Assembly (NCBI GenBank): GCA_035610365.1
Contig: CM069432.1
Coordinates: 3,534,001-3,598,000, forward strand
Source of the DNA: Aquatica leii
Lineage: Eukaryota; Arthropoda; Insecta; Coleoptera; Lampyridae
Direction: 5' to 3'
DNA: 64,000 nucleotides
Shown here piece after piece: positions 10,566 to 21,999 of the stretch. Position 1 is the stretch's first letter; every line of letters begins with the position of its first letter. The notes under the pieces were generated by a model. That model made no database searches, had not been told where the DNA came from, and worked only from the letters and a program-made list of their open reading frames with translations. Position numbers and translations under genes: made by a program.

Positions 10566-12997
10566 AAGAAATAACCAATAAAGCGCCACCTGTTTTCAAT
10601 TAAAAACTCTAACCACCACACCAAGGGTGTGTTATAAAAAACAGGAAAATCGTTGGTAAGAAGAATAAAGAAAAAAAAGACACTTGAAGTTTAAATATAT
10701 ATATATCAGTATACCCAGTAGATAAATAACAAAAAAAACTCAGTCCAACAACTATTAAACAAAATAGAGTATTGTGCTTAACATAAATAAAGAATTCAAC
10801 AAAACTTGAGACAAACATAAATAACGAAAATTGTAATAACCAAACTATAACGCCTAAATAAAAATTCCTAGTTATAACAAAACATTACATAGTTCAAATC
10901 AAATCCAGGCAGCCAAATATATCGCTATAACAATTACAACTCGCAAAATCTCGAGTTCAGAAAAAATATAAAATAAAACGCGGTTAAGTCTATAGGGTAC
11001 GACGAGTTATATAAGCTTATATTACCCCGCATATACCTGCAAAAGAATCACTTAACTAAATGCTACAACAAGATAAACGTTTTATCATAAAACTAATTCG
11101 CCAAAAAAAAACAAATCAATCAAGCTGCAAAAATTAGATCCAATTGAGATCGCATAGTATTACATTGATTACACGTAAATTTAATCTTATTCAAATTTAA
11201 CTTTCGATGTTATGAAAAAAAAGGTTATAGTTGCAATAATTGTGATATTTAAAACGATATAGTTAATTTAAAAAAAAGGAATTGATTCAAATTGTTGGTC
11301 AGATTGCTTATACAATAATAGGTAACAGTTAATGATATCAAAGAAAAATTTAAGTTTAGCTAGTTAATCGCCGTAGATACCCACGAAGTGCTGGGAAAAC
11401 CAATCGCATCTGGTGTCGGAATTTTTCGTAAATTTTCTTTAGTTGCAGGACTACTAGAACCACATACCGCGGCGACACGAGGACGTACAAACGATTTCCA
11501 GCAAATAAACTTCTGTATTACTAACGTTACGACGAAACAAACAGCCTAAAAAAAAGTGACAGACTTAGCACCAGGTGAACGCAACGTTCCGATAAAACAG
11601 CAGATTAATAAGAAACATACCTTTAGATCTTGGGCGGCTGTAATTTGCGAATTTAAATCTTTAGAAGACGTCGGAGTTCACAAATCCGTCTCAACGACGT
11701 GTGCGTCAAACAAACAAAAAATTCCACCAAATTTCCTTTCGAATATAGCAAATTTTTCAAAAGACGCGCAGTGTTAATAGGAATAAATCCATTTACATGT
11801 AGAGCCAAAGTTTACTAAAATAAATTTGCACTCGAGATTTCCACTATAACACAATGAAACAACCGAATTCTTCAAAGAAAGTAATGATCAGCAAGCTTAT
11901 TGATATCTGCCCGTTCTAAAACGGAAAACACACATATACGCATCGCGAGATAAGAAACCTCCTATCCTTGAAGTTAAAATTTTCGAAAACAGGTAATGGA
12001 TTAAATTGTAGTTTCGCCAAATAAAACAGCGTTGTAAAATTTCTATCCTTAAACCAACAATTTGCAAATCATCAAAACGAACAAGTCTTAATTAATAAAA
12101 AAAAAATAAATCTAATGACTTCTAAAATCGATATAGAAAAACTGATAAATACAAACTAAAGAATTTTTAATAAAGAATTTTAACTAAAATAAAAACGTTA
12201 CAACCAGTATCATCTTATTACAATCATAAGCGCAGTCTCATAGCTTCGCGAACTTGCACTGACTTGTTCAATTCGTCACTCTATAAACACGAATGTGCGA
12301 CAAACACGTTTATTCGTTTCCTGAATCTTCAAAAGGAAAGTGCTAAGAAAATATTTAAAAAAATATAAACTGGTACTTTATCACACAAATTATAGTGAAC
12401 CAGTGTTATTTTGTTTGAGGGTGCCGGAGAAAAGTAAGTAAATTATTTTTTATTAAACTTGTTCAATGTCTTCAAGCAAATGATATTACTGCATAAATGA
12501 AAAAATGTTTTTGCGTTGTTTTCGTTGTAGTTGTTTTCTTCAGTACTAGATGTACCAAGATTAGACATCTTTCAATCAATTAAAAACGTAAGAAAATTGT
12601 AGTACCATAAATGAGGAACGTATACCTCTGTCTCCTTCATACTTAAACGTAACGTTTAGAACTGTTCACTTTCTTTAATTCCTCACGAAATGAATTCCGC
12701 AAATTATTAATTTTTAACAACGCACTCTTTGTTTGCGAAAGCATCAATTTGACGCATTTCATATGCTTACCCATGTAATCTTTGCTTCTACTTTCCAAAG
12801 ACATGGATTTGTTTTATAAAGTTCAATAAATCTGGAGATAAAAGAATCTACAAGCATATTTATAGTTTGACGTTTGTACTTGAACTAAAGCATACAGTTT
12901 CTTTCGCATCTGCAATTTCAGTCTGTGCAGGTCAATTTCAAAAAGAGACAGAAATCGGTCCGGTCATTTTTTGCACACTGCACAGGCCGTCTGATTC

Positions 12998-13001
<4 letters not shown>
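10566..13001. other. no recognisable gene
   Basis: AT-rich DNA. A somewhat GC-richer patch with a 73-codon plus-strand ORF (11556-11777, TDLAPGERNVP) matches nothing recognised. A TATAAA-like box near 12282 and a GTAAGT donor-like site near 12434 could mark a promoter and first exon, but nothing downstream supports a gene. Confidence 0.4.

Positions 13002-13048
<47 letters not shown>
13002..13048. repeat. (AC)n microsatellite
   Basis: An uninterrupted AC dinucleotide tract of 47 bp. It creates overlapping spurious ORFs encoding Thr-His runs. Confidence 0.97.
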
Positions 13049-13051
<3 letters not shown>

Positions 13052-13362
13052 CTGGTCTGTGTTGGGTTGGCTCAAGTGTTGGGTTCTTAAGTGCAACTCC
13101 AAACAAAGAAGAAAAAATTGTCATTGCCCAATCAACAAAGAAACATTTTTGAAATGTCTTGTTCAACGTTTTACAAAAGAAATATTAACATTTTTAAAAA
13201 CATTGCAAAAACGTCTTAATGACCAGAATTACGTTGCAAAGTCAATATCAGAAAAACATTTAAAAAAATATTATTTATAATATTATTTATATATATTTAT
13301 GTTACATTAATGTATAAAAAATGTGTAATCAACGTTTTTTTTTAAATATTGCAATATGCTTA

Positions 13363-13552
13363 AAGGCAGTTCTACAAACATGGTATAAATGTAAATTTAG
13401 TTATACTTGCTTTAATTTTAAAATACTGACATATTTCGCTGTTAGTTTTATTTATACTAACCAATAACACAGCCAATAACGGCAGCATTTTACAATCAAA
13501 CTAAGTATAACTTAACTGACATTTATACCATTATTATAGAAGCAGCCCTAAA
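13363..13552. mobile_element. MITE, about 190 bp, with about 46-bp TIRs
   Basis: The left arm (13363-13408) and the reverse complement of the right arm (13503-13552) both carry a GGCAG/GGCTG start, then TGGTATAAATG and GTTATACTT at matching spacing. ATGCTTA flanks both ends (13356-13362 and 13553-13559), giving a 7-8-bp target duplication like that of hAT elements. There is no coding content. Confidence 0.65.
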
Positions 13553-13743
13553 ATGCTTACAAAAAATAGATAATACAATCTTTGTGTATTAAAAATACTT
13601 CAATGTCATGTGGCTGCAAACGCATTTGGTGCCTATAGCAAAAATTAACACATTAACATAAAAGTAAAACAAACATTATTCATGTAATTACTTTATAATA
13701 ATTGAAATAATTATAATAATCCTCACAAAAGTTTTCAATTAAT

Positions 13744-13850
13744 CAAAGTTTTTCTATTTTATGGATAGAATCCTTCGGAACAATAAAGGTTGTTTTTATT
13801 GTTTCCGTTCCTCCACACCGCAGGATCCTATCAATAAAATAAAACTTTTG
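13744..13850. repeat. 107-bp two-stage hairpin
   Basis: The outer arms 13744-13775 and 13822-13850 pair over about 29 bp with few mismatches (ATAGAATCCTT against AGGATCCTAT). Inside, CGGAACAATAAA pairs with TTTATTGTTTCCG, leaving a 6-base loop and a short bulge. It may be a MITE core or a transcribed stem-loop; no function can be read from the sequence. Confidence 0.6.
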
Positions 13851-15495
13851 ACTAATTATGCATGTACCTCTTCGTGTAAAAACGAAAACCAGAATAACTA
13901 ACAATCCAAGATTTTGAGACTTTGTACACACAAAATAATGGTACGATAATATCAGAAAAAATTTCATACCAAGATTAATTGGTTATTGTGCACGTTCAAA
14001 TCTCCGATTTGACTAACATCATATCATAGTACATAGAATGAACGTTTTAGTGTACCACTGCTGTAACAATTAATGTTACACTTCAGTAAAATTTCTTGCA
14101 ACGAAAAACGTACCATTATAATAAATGCTGACATATACTAAAAGTATCTATTTCAGATTCACTACAACGAAAATTATAAAACGATTAAACTGATACGCTA
14201 ACAATCTATTACACAGCATAGCGAGTAATACCATGGAAATTGTTGATTCGTTGAAGCTTAAAATATAATGCAATTATAATATACAAAATTGTCATCTTTT
14301 CACGCAGATACTGGTACTTTGCGCAAACGCCGTTATTAAGTACTTAATTCAAATTTGCAAGAAAGTTTTTAGAAAAACGAAACGGTTTAATATGTATTTA
14401 TTAATAATATGTTACAAAATTTTATATTGATGTGTTTTTGTTGTGTATATGTAAAAGTAAATAAAAGTATAATTTCTAATAAAGTAAAAATGTTTTTTAT
14501 GTTACTAAAAAATGTTTTAGAAAACATTTTTAAAATATTTCAATATCAATGTTTAAATGAAATATTTTTAAAACGCAACAAAAATGTTTTTTTGAAAATA
14601 TTTTTTATTTCGACTATTTTAAAACGTTGCAACGTAAAACATGAAATAAACGTTTCCTTGCTGATTGGGTGTGGTAACAACAAGATGCTAAAGTTCTTAA
14701 TAGCAATTGCGATAAGCATTAATGTAGCCGAGTTAGTGTTAACATGTACACATGCAGCAAAAATTTGAATACAACAGATAACATCAGTACTTTTTACGGG
14801 CTATAACGACAAACTTACTAAACATAATAAAAACACAAGTTCTGAGCGTATGCTGATTTGTAGAATACAATTAACTTTAGCTAGAGTTTGATAATTTTAA
14901 AGAAAAGAATTCAATTAACAAGACAAGCGGTGCTTTTTATGCAAAAAACATTTTATTCTAACTATTGTAAAAAACTGGAACATTGGGCTGCTGAATGCCT
15001 ACTTAAACGTGCAAAAGAATCCATAACAACTTCTTCAAAGCAAAATTCAACCAGATAAATAGTATGTCAACAGTTTTTTTGTTTCTAAAATAATAATAAT
15101 AATAGGAAAGAAAAACTCCACAATCTAAGTTTTTGAGTGTAGAAAGGTTTGGTACCGTTTTATTATAATGGAAAGCGGTACGGGAATTAGTTAAAAAATG
15201 TTTGGTAAATGCGGCTACTCACCTGTTCTTTGTAAAAACTGCAGGACGTAAAAGTTTTACTGCGAAAATAGGCAATATTTGGAAGTGGGAAGATTTTGTA
15301 CGTTTTAAATAAAAAAATATTGAATCCACGTAAATTTGAGACCTGAATGTAATAATTGAGAATCAGTTTTAGATGTATCGTGAACATCAATACTGCAAGT
15401 TGTGATGATGATTTCTGCATTTTGCACGGTAACGAAACAACAAAAACACAACACAACATTACAGCAACACAACAGCAAGATGAGTTTACAAGTTG
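13851..15495. other. no recognisable gene; small AT palindromes
   Basis: No family similarity was seen. Near-perfect palindromes sit at 14507-14531 (AAAATGTTTT against AAAACATTTT) and 14532-14568 (AAAATATTTC against GAAATATTTT). They lie inside a 119-codon ORF of low-complexity Lys/Ile/Phe composition that is probably spurious. Confidence 0.45.
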
Positions 15496-15595
15496 TTACG
15501 TGCGAAATTTTTATAACGTAATACCCCGTATATCGACTTAAACTTAGATTCTGGTTTTGACGCCCTTTGCCGATCCTTTTGGGTACTGACAGGTT
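15496..15595 (-). repeat. dispersed repeat R2, copy 2 of 2
   Basis: This is the reverse-strand partner of 8549-8659, with the same order of blocks: AAAGGGCGTCAAAACC, ATACGGGGTATTACG and CGCACGTAA. Confidence 0.5.
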
Positions 15596-16227
15596 CCGGA
15601 TTCATTTTGAAGCTGTCAACTACGTGAGACGGTCTGTGTCGTAAATTTGACCTAATTCTTAAAATTCTAAGTGCATCCACGGTGATGAGTACGAAACTAT
15701 AAGTCAATTACGAATTTATTGTAATCTATTCGGCACAGGGTAAGATATTTTGCATCCGATTTATTAGGATTCCTTTGTAATTTTTGTATTAATTTGATAG
15801 CCGTTTCGCCACGCTTCGATCACATGTTCGATTCAATAAAAGAACAATGAGGAATAATTCCTATTGATTAATACCGTTACCGAACGCTTAAGATTTTGGA
15901 AGGCATATTATTCACAACGAAAACGAAGTCTCAACAAGCATTTACTTTGGAGATGTTCTTTCTTATACACCAGTCGATTGCGTTACCACCCACCTGTTCG
16001 TAATTACTAATAACAGCATTCGATACAACCGGTTTTTATATCTCATTTTATTTATTATTATTAACGATTTTGTAGCTTTCTATCTTCGTGAGTTATTGTG
16101 TGACACGATTTGCTATTCAATATCTATTCTACGTTACTACATTAAAGTTTTTATACCTGTTAATCTTTCTTTTATGGTAACATACCTTTCTCTTTAAATT
16201 GTGGTTACCCAAACACCAAAGCAACAA
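15596..16227. other. no recognisable gene
   Basis: Nothing recognised on either strand; only short ORFs. Confidence 0.5.
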
Positions 16228-16383
16228 GGATTACGAACCTAAAAATTCGTTACAAGTTTGGACCGTCTGTCGTGATCGAAGCAGAAGTGTTAATTAGAAT
16301 TGATCTGGCGCCCTTAATTATAATTCGCTTGAACCTCCCCTATCTCCGACTGTGTGAGTTGGCCGTGCAAGGTTCGTAAGACC
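16228..16383 (-). repeat. dispersed repeat R1, copy 2 of 3
   Basis: A reverse-complement copy of the repeat at 5028. It has the same inverted ends (GGATTACGAACCT on the left, AGGTTCGTAAGACC on the right) and the same internal GGCGCC and GAACCTCCCCTATCTCC blocks. Outside the tips it resembles copy 1 for a few tens of bases more. Confidence 0.65.
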
Positions 16384-17804
16384 TAAAGCTTGTAAAAAAG
16401 TTGTTATGTTAAAGATGTTTCTGTGTGATTTTCGTTTCGGAACGCCCACTTTTCGCTACAAGCCTAATGCTAACAGTCATTCTGTTCTTTTTTTTGTTTG
16501 ACGGATTTAAATATCTAGGAGAGAAAAGTTATTGATTCTGGTGCCTGTGGTATAGTAATTATCTACCGTACGCGTCCGGTAAAACTTTTACACATATCCA
16601 CGTTATAAATGGGTGAAGTACTTTCGCTGCTTATGTGAAAGTCTTTTTATGCGATTTTGGATACCCACAAATATTTCATTAATGCGAAATTATTAACACC
16701 AGTTAGTTCATATTAGGAAAATTTCTACCGTGATTAAGGGTATCAAAACCTTTGATTAATTAATACAATTATAACCGTACTGGAAGGCCCACTTCTAACT
16801 TATTTGTGATAAAGCCGTATGTATGTCATATTTTTTCAACAAATTTTAGGAAAGTTTGGGGAATGTGCCGCTAGCTAGCCGCATACTTTAAGAGGAAAAA
16901 AATTGTAACTATTGTACTTCTTAATCTAATTTTTTTTATCTACGTTGTCAGTCGCTTCCACACAAAACTGTACGTACATATCGGGTTGTTGTCACAACTA
17001 ATCATAAAACTTTTTTGTGTGTAGTAAAGTATAAAAAAGTGCGCTCAAATTCTCTTGGTTATTAAGATATTGCATATTTGTATTATATTTACTAATGTAA
17101 AATTCTTCTTTTGAAATGTTAAATTTGAAGCTGACAAGTTTAATTTTATGCACAACGTGTTGCCCAAACAAAGGGGGCTTGCTTCAACAATTATTGTTTG
17201 TGATTTATATTTATTTAGCAGCAATTCATCGCATCTACCTAAACCTATTTCGCTTCTGTTTTCTAATCTTTTTTACTTTGATAAAATACTTGTGTGTTGT
17301 CATTTGTTTTCTTTCAGCTTTGAATAGATTTAAACGATGTTTTTCATTCTAGTTTCTAACATTTTGGCGCTTTTTTAATCTCATTTTATAATTAGCACAT
17401 TGAGACCTGCGATTCGCTTGCCGATTCAACTGAGTTAGTCGTTTGCCTTTAAGTTAAGAGAAGACTCTCGTAACAAAGTGAATCACCAAAAAGTTTTGAA
17501 AAACGAGTAAAATGACAATTATTTGACATCTATTGATCAATATCTAATTTTATCAACGCATTTCTTTAAAAGTAACACATGATAAACAATTCAAGCGGCG
17601 TTTACTTCTTTTTCTTGCTACCGACTTAGATTTCAATTTTAGTTTTGTGCCGCTTTCTTAAGTCTGCGATTAATTTATACTATATCGTATAGAATGACGT
17701 ATATGCAGGAATGTGTGACGTCATGTTCATAACAAAACGGAAGATCTCTATCAAATGGATTGAAAAAAAAAATGATCCGTTTTACATACCATTGCAAATA
17801 TATA
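16384..17804. other. no recognisable gene
   Basis: AT-rich DNA without recognised features. The 78-codon ORF at 17116 is hydrophobic low-complexity and probably spurious. Confidence 0.5.
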
Positions 17805-18741
17805 CAGTGTGTCCCCGGATAGGTGAAACGACTCTTGTGAAAGATAAAAAATTTTCGATATAAAATTTCATTGTTTGGGGTTCAGCCCTGCTTAGTTACA
17901 GACAAATTTCTGGCATAATTTTAGTTTTCTAAAATCATGTATGCCTTGGATCTTTTCAAAAATCTGATTTTTGGTTCTAGTAAACTACCTTTGTTAGTGA
18001 AGATATAACAAAATTTGATTAACAAAAGTTCTTTTGAATCATGAAAAAGTCCTACTTCTAGAATTTTAAGCACCTAGGCCAACGTTGATGTTTTGGCAAT
18101 TTACAATAATTTTTATCTGATAGTTTAATATTGTTTATCCCCGGATAGGTGATATGACTCTTGTAAAAGCGAGAAAATTCTAAACAAACAAAATAAATAA
18201 AAGAATTTCTTTAACACAGTTTATTACTACGAATATTAAAAGATAACACTTAAATTATTAGCTATTACAAGTTACTGGCTTAACACTGATAAGCTATAAT
18301 GAAATAGTAAGTTAATACTCAGATTAAAAATAAGCAATTTGTTTTTCCATAGCAATCTTTGTAGAATGAGCGTGACATCTTGGCCGGCTAGATCTCCATA
18401 CCTTTCGATAATGGATTTTAAACTATCAGATAAAAATTATTGTAAATTGCGAAAACTTCAACGTTGGCGTAGGTGCTTGAAATTCTAGAAGTAGGACCCT
18501 TCCATGATTCTAAACAACTTTTGTTAACCAAATTTTGTTATATCTTCACTAACAAAGGTAGTCTACTAGAACCAAAAATCAGATTTTTGAAAAGAACTAA
18601 GGCATACATGATTTTAGAAAACTAAAATTATGCCAGAAATTAGTCTTTAACTAAGCAGGGCTGAACCCCAAACAATAAAATTTTTTATCAAATTTTTTTT
18701 ATCTTTCACAAGAGTCGTTTCACCTATCCGGGGACACACTG
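17805..18741. mobile_element. mariner-type fold-back element, 937 bp, with about 330-bp arms
   Basis: The tips are CAGTGTGTCCCCGG and its reverse complement, flanked by TA on both sides (17803-17804, 18742-18743), the mariner target duplication. The arms 17805-18133 and about 18412-18741 are reverse complements for their whole length with scattered differences. Just inside the right arm, about 18381-18420 reads WPARSPYLSIMDF, which matches the third-Asp region of Tc1/mariner transposases. Just inside the left arm, 18134-18176 is another copy of the tip (TCCCCGGATAGGTGA). The element looks like a deletion derivative, possibly with one copy nested in another. Confidence 0.8.
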
Positions 18742-18743
18742 TA

Positions 18744-18942
18744 TATATAAGGTTATACATTCCATTTTGAAATTGTAACCGCTTGTTTGACATCTTTCGA
18801 CTTACGTATTTTACATAGCAGTTAGTCACTCTGCTATGCTTTCTTGTTTGTTTGCTTTTTCTGTAATTTTCTGTCATTCTGCATCTTTTCTTTCGCTCTG
18901 GTTATTCCCATTTTATCAATTTCATTTAAGACTTGATCTTCC
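18744..18942 (-). mobile_element. 3' end of the LINE split by the MULE
   Basis: The minus strand from 18942 encodes the last residues of the LINE reverse transcriptase ORF (DQVLNEIDKMGITRAKEK, stop at 18834-18836), then a 3' untranslated stretch that stops at the TA of the mariner fold-back. TGATCTTCC at 18934-18942 is the MULE target duplication; the rest of the LINE resumes at 22954. The frame on this side is shifted by one base relative to the other side, consistent with a small deletion at the GRPQLLWK end. Confidence 0.7.
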
Positions 18943-19089
18943 GGGTCTAGGACGTTTTGGCGCCGCCGTTTTGGCACCGCCGTTTGGGCGCCACCGTTTT
19001 GGCGCTAAGACTTTTTGGCGCCGAGATGTTTTGGCACATGGATGTTTTGGCGCAAGGACGTTTTGGCGCATGGATGTCTTGGCGCCGAC
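18943..19089 (+). repeat. left MULE TIR, tandem array of about nine 14-17-bp units
   Basis: The units vary around GACGTTTTGGCGCCG and GATGTTTTGGCGCATG. Because the period is near 15 bp, the array yields a spurious repetitive ORF. Unit order is mirrored in the right TIR. Confidence 0.85.
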
Positions 19090-19747
19090 CTATTCCCATA
19101 AATAAATTTTGTACATTTTTATTTTCGAGTACATTAAAATAAAGTTAAGCACAGGCAAATCACTTTTTGAAATAATACGAACATCTTCTAACAAAATACA
19201 AACAATCAATACTCATATTTTTATACATGTCTACATTTTTTCTAAGTACAACACTTATGTCGGTACACTTACAAAGTCTTTAATGAATAGGAGATTTTTC
19301 TATCACTTTCTAAACATTGGATTAGTTTGTTAGATTATAGAAACCGCCTTTTTCAATATTCATAATGTTAGCTTTTATATAGTTTAAGCAAAAAGTGTAA
19401 ATGATAAATCACTTCTGAATATAATGAGAAATAAATATTTCAATTTAATTGATTCTAGTATGTGTCTAGCTGATGCTTAATTGCGTAATTTACTTATCAA
19501 ATGCACATAAGTACTACCTAGAGTGGTAAGGGTTGTCATATTTTTTATTCGTGTTCAAAAGAAAATCAAATATGTAGTTTTACCTGCAAAAAGTCGGTTA
19601 AATTCAAGCGTATCCGTGTCCCAAAATGTAACTGTTGCGCAATCCGGTCCTAGGATTAACGCTGAATACTGACCATCGGCGCGGCGCAATCCGGACACAC
19701 CGTATTTATGTACTAGGTGTAAGTATTGTTAAAGTATTATCAGCTAT

Positions 19748-19920
19748 AATACCCCTAGAGCATTGATAATACCGAGATAATTTTGTCATAGAGATTGTTG
19801 AAAGCGTGTTTCTTGGTAATAGCACGAGGCCGAAGGCCGAGTGCTATTACCTTAAAGAAACACGCTTGAAACATTCTCTACTACAAAATTTTGAGTATTT
19901 ATCAATGCTCGAGGGGTATT
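19748..19920. repeat. 173-bp palindrome inside the MULE
   Basis: The left arm 19748-19825 and right arm 19841-19920 are reverse complements with scattered mismatches. Shared blocks are AATACCCCT, GAGCATTGATAA, AAGCGTGTTTCTT and GGTAATAGCAC. The 15-base centre GAGGCCGAAGGCCGA contains its own GGCC-GAA-GGCC stem. It may be a separate MITE inserted in the MULE, or an internal part of it. Confidence 0.8.
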
Positions 19921-20118
19921 CGGTAAGATAATTTTTTACTACTTTCCAAGTTTTTTAATCAATTAATACAAATTAATTGCGTTTTATGGTGTATTTTCTA
20001 AAGGAATTTAGTTAATTTTGTAGTAACAAATATCATCAAATCTGTGTATCATCATTATGAATTGATTTACTATCTGACATTTAATTTGACATTTTAATAT
20101 ATCATGTCTGCTTTGCCC

Positions 20119-20144
20119 GATAACACCACACCAGTGGTGTTATC
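20119..20144. repeat. perfect 11-bp stem-loop in the MULE leader
   Basis: GATAACACCAC and GTGGTGTTATC are exact reverse complements around a 4-base loop (ACCA). AGATAATTTTTTACT near 19926 and its inverse near 20221-20236 flank it symmetrically, hinting at a second small inverted-repeat element here. Confidence 0.7.
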
Positions 20145-20526
20145 GCTGTAATCCGTTGATGATTGGTTGAATTTTAAAAAATGCAATAAAATCAAATTTT
20201 TCTATTGGTTAATTGATACAGTAAAAAATTATCACTGTAATCCCCTATTTGCTTAAAAAAAACGAAATGCCGCTGATCCTCTAAGTAATTGTGTCTATAG
20301 TTCTAAGAACTTCTAAGCTTTTCTGTGTCCGGTAAAAATTACACTGACGAGCGAACCTGTTTGAAAATAATTCAATAAACTTTTTCTTTATTTACCATTG
20401 CTAAGACAATAGTTTTAAAATATACCCACTGTTAAACATTTTTAGCAGAAGTTTCCTCGTAAAGTACAAAGTAAAAAATAGTCAGTTTGTTTTAAAATTA
20501 ACATTGATTCACAAATAAAACTAAAA

Positions 20527-21999
20527 ATGAACGACATTCTAAGTAATCGCGGAAAAAATAAATTTACATTTATGTGTTCGATAAGTTTAGTCGCTGTAAT
20601 ACAAAACAATTTTGGAGATGTGAAAAAAAGAACTTTTGCCCAGCTCGTATTCATGTGGAAAACAACATTATTATAAAATCAATCAACGAACATAATCATG
20701 ATAGCTCTGCAGCCAAAATTGAAGTCGAAAAAACAATCACAAATGCTAAAAAAAGAGCTACAGAAACCATGGAATTAACAAGCCAGGTAATAAACGTATC
20801 CCTCAACAACATTTCCCGAGCTGCTCAAAACATTTTACCTAACCACGATGCAGTGAGAAAAATAATACGAAGAAGGCGAAATCAAATAAATGCTGCTCCT
20901 CCAACTCCTGAAAATGTGATAGATCTAGTTATCCCGGACGAATATAAATTGTACGAATATGAAAGAAATGTACACGAAATTTTTTTGTTGGCTGACAACG
21001 GACCATTACCAAATCGAATTTTGATTTTTGGAAGAGCACGTTCTCTGCAGGTAAACGATTCTTATTAAGAAAATATAATATGTATTTTTAGTTAACATCT
21101 AAATCGTCACGTATTTATTTCAGATACTTAGTGAATGCGACCACTGGTTTGTTGACGGAACTTTTAAATGTACACCTCCATTATTTTATCAAGTGTATGT
21201 ATTTCTAGCAAAACGTTTTGCAAGTGTACATCCTCTTTCATACATTCTATTGCCTAACAAGCAACAAGCAACATATACTGAAATGATTAACATGTTACGT
21301 AATATACAACCGGAGGTACAACTAAATCCTGCACGTATAAGTTGTGATTTTGAATTGGCCGCTATTACAGCATTTCGTAATGCATTTAAAACCGTAACTA
21401 TACAAGAATGTTTCTTTCATTTAACCAAAAATATGAAGAAGCATGTTGCCGAACAAGGTCTGCTTGGTCGTTTTAATAACGATGCAGAATTTGCAGTTTT
21501 AGCAAAAATGATTACTTCGCTGGCATTTGTTCCACCCGCCGATATGAATCAGGCAATCAATTCCTTAGAAGAATTGCTACCACCAGAGCTACAACCCGTT
21601 TTGGAATGGTTTGAGGATAATTATGTAGGTCGTCCCAATCGAAGGGGACATGGAACACAACGTGCAATTTTTCTTATTGAAATATGGTCTGTTTATGACC
21701 GTGTATTAAATAATGTTGACAGAACTAATAACCATGCTGAGGCGGCTCATCGAAGATTACAAGAAGAACTTGGGATGAACCACCCTAACCTGTGGGCATT
21801 CATAACTGCTCTCAAAAAACTGCAGAAGGGGCGTGATGTTTTTTACGAGCAAATGCTAGCGGGAAGGAGTCCACCAAAAAAACTGAAGAAATACCGGGAT
21901 GCTGATAGACGTATAAAAAGACTCGTTGAAGGTTACAATAATACCCAAATTGTAGAATACTTACGCGGTATTTCATATAATTATGAAATGGAACCGTAA
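20527..21999 (+). CDS. MULE transposase with FLYWCH-like zinc finger
   Basis: This transposase cuts and pastes the surrounding MULE. From ATG 20527 the first frame gives SNRGKNKFTF, as in FLYWCH fingers. The finger continues one frame over from about 20574 (QFWRCEKKNFCPARI, then NEHNHD), so a frameshift near 20570 is likely. A 73-bp intron at 21051-21123 (CAG|GTAAAC ... TTTCAG|ATACTT) joins two in-phase exons. Exon 2 carries the MULE core: WFVDGTFKC (first Asp), SCDFELAA (second Asp), ECFFHLTKNM (Cys-x2-His) and NNHAEAAHRRL (likely third acidic residue). TAA is at 21997 and AATAAA at 22074. Length, about 465 codons, is near normal for the family. Without the frameshift it would look functional. 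Confidence 0.85.

Noticed and set aside
12240-12440. TATA-like box and GTAAGT donor suggesting a promoter and first exon
   Set aside because: No coding exon downstream; such motifs are frequent by chance here.
12867-13280. 137-codon ORF with Thr-His repeats
   Set aside because: It runs through the (AC)n tract, and its ends have no recognisable motif.
14409-14768. 119-codon ORF
   Set aside because: Composition follows AT-rich palindromes; no motif.
18836-19105. 89-codon plus-strand ORF with repeated Phe-Gly-Ala/Leu-Ala-Pro peptides
   Set aside because: It is the translation of the MULE tandem TIR units; the overlapping 61-codon ORF is the same in another frame.
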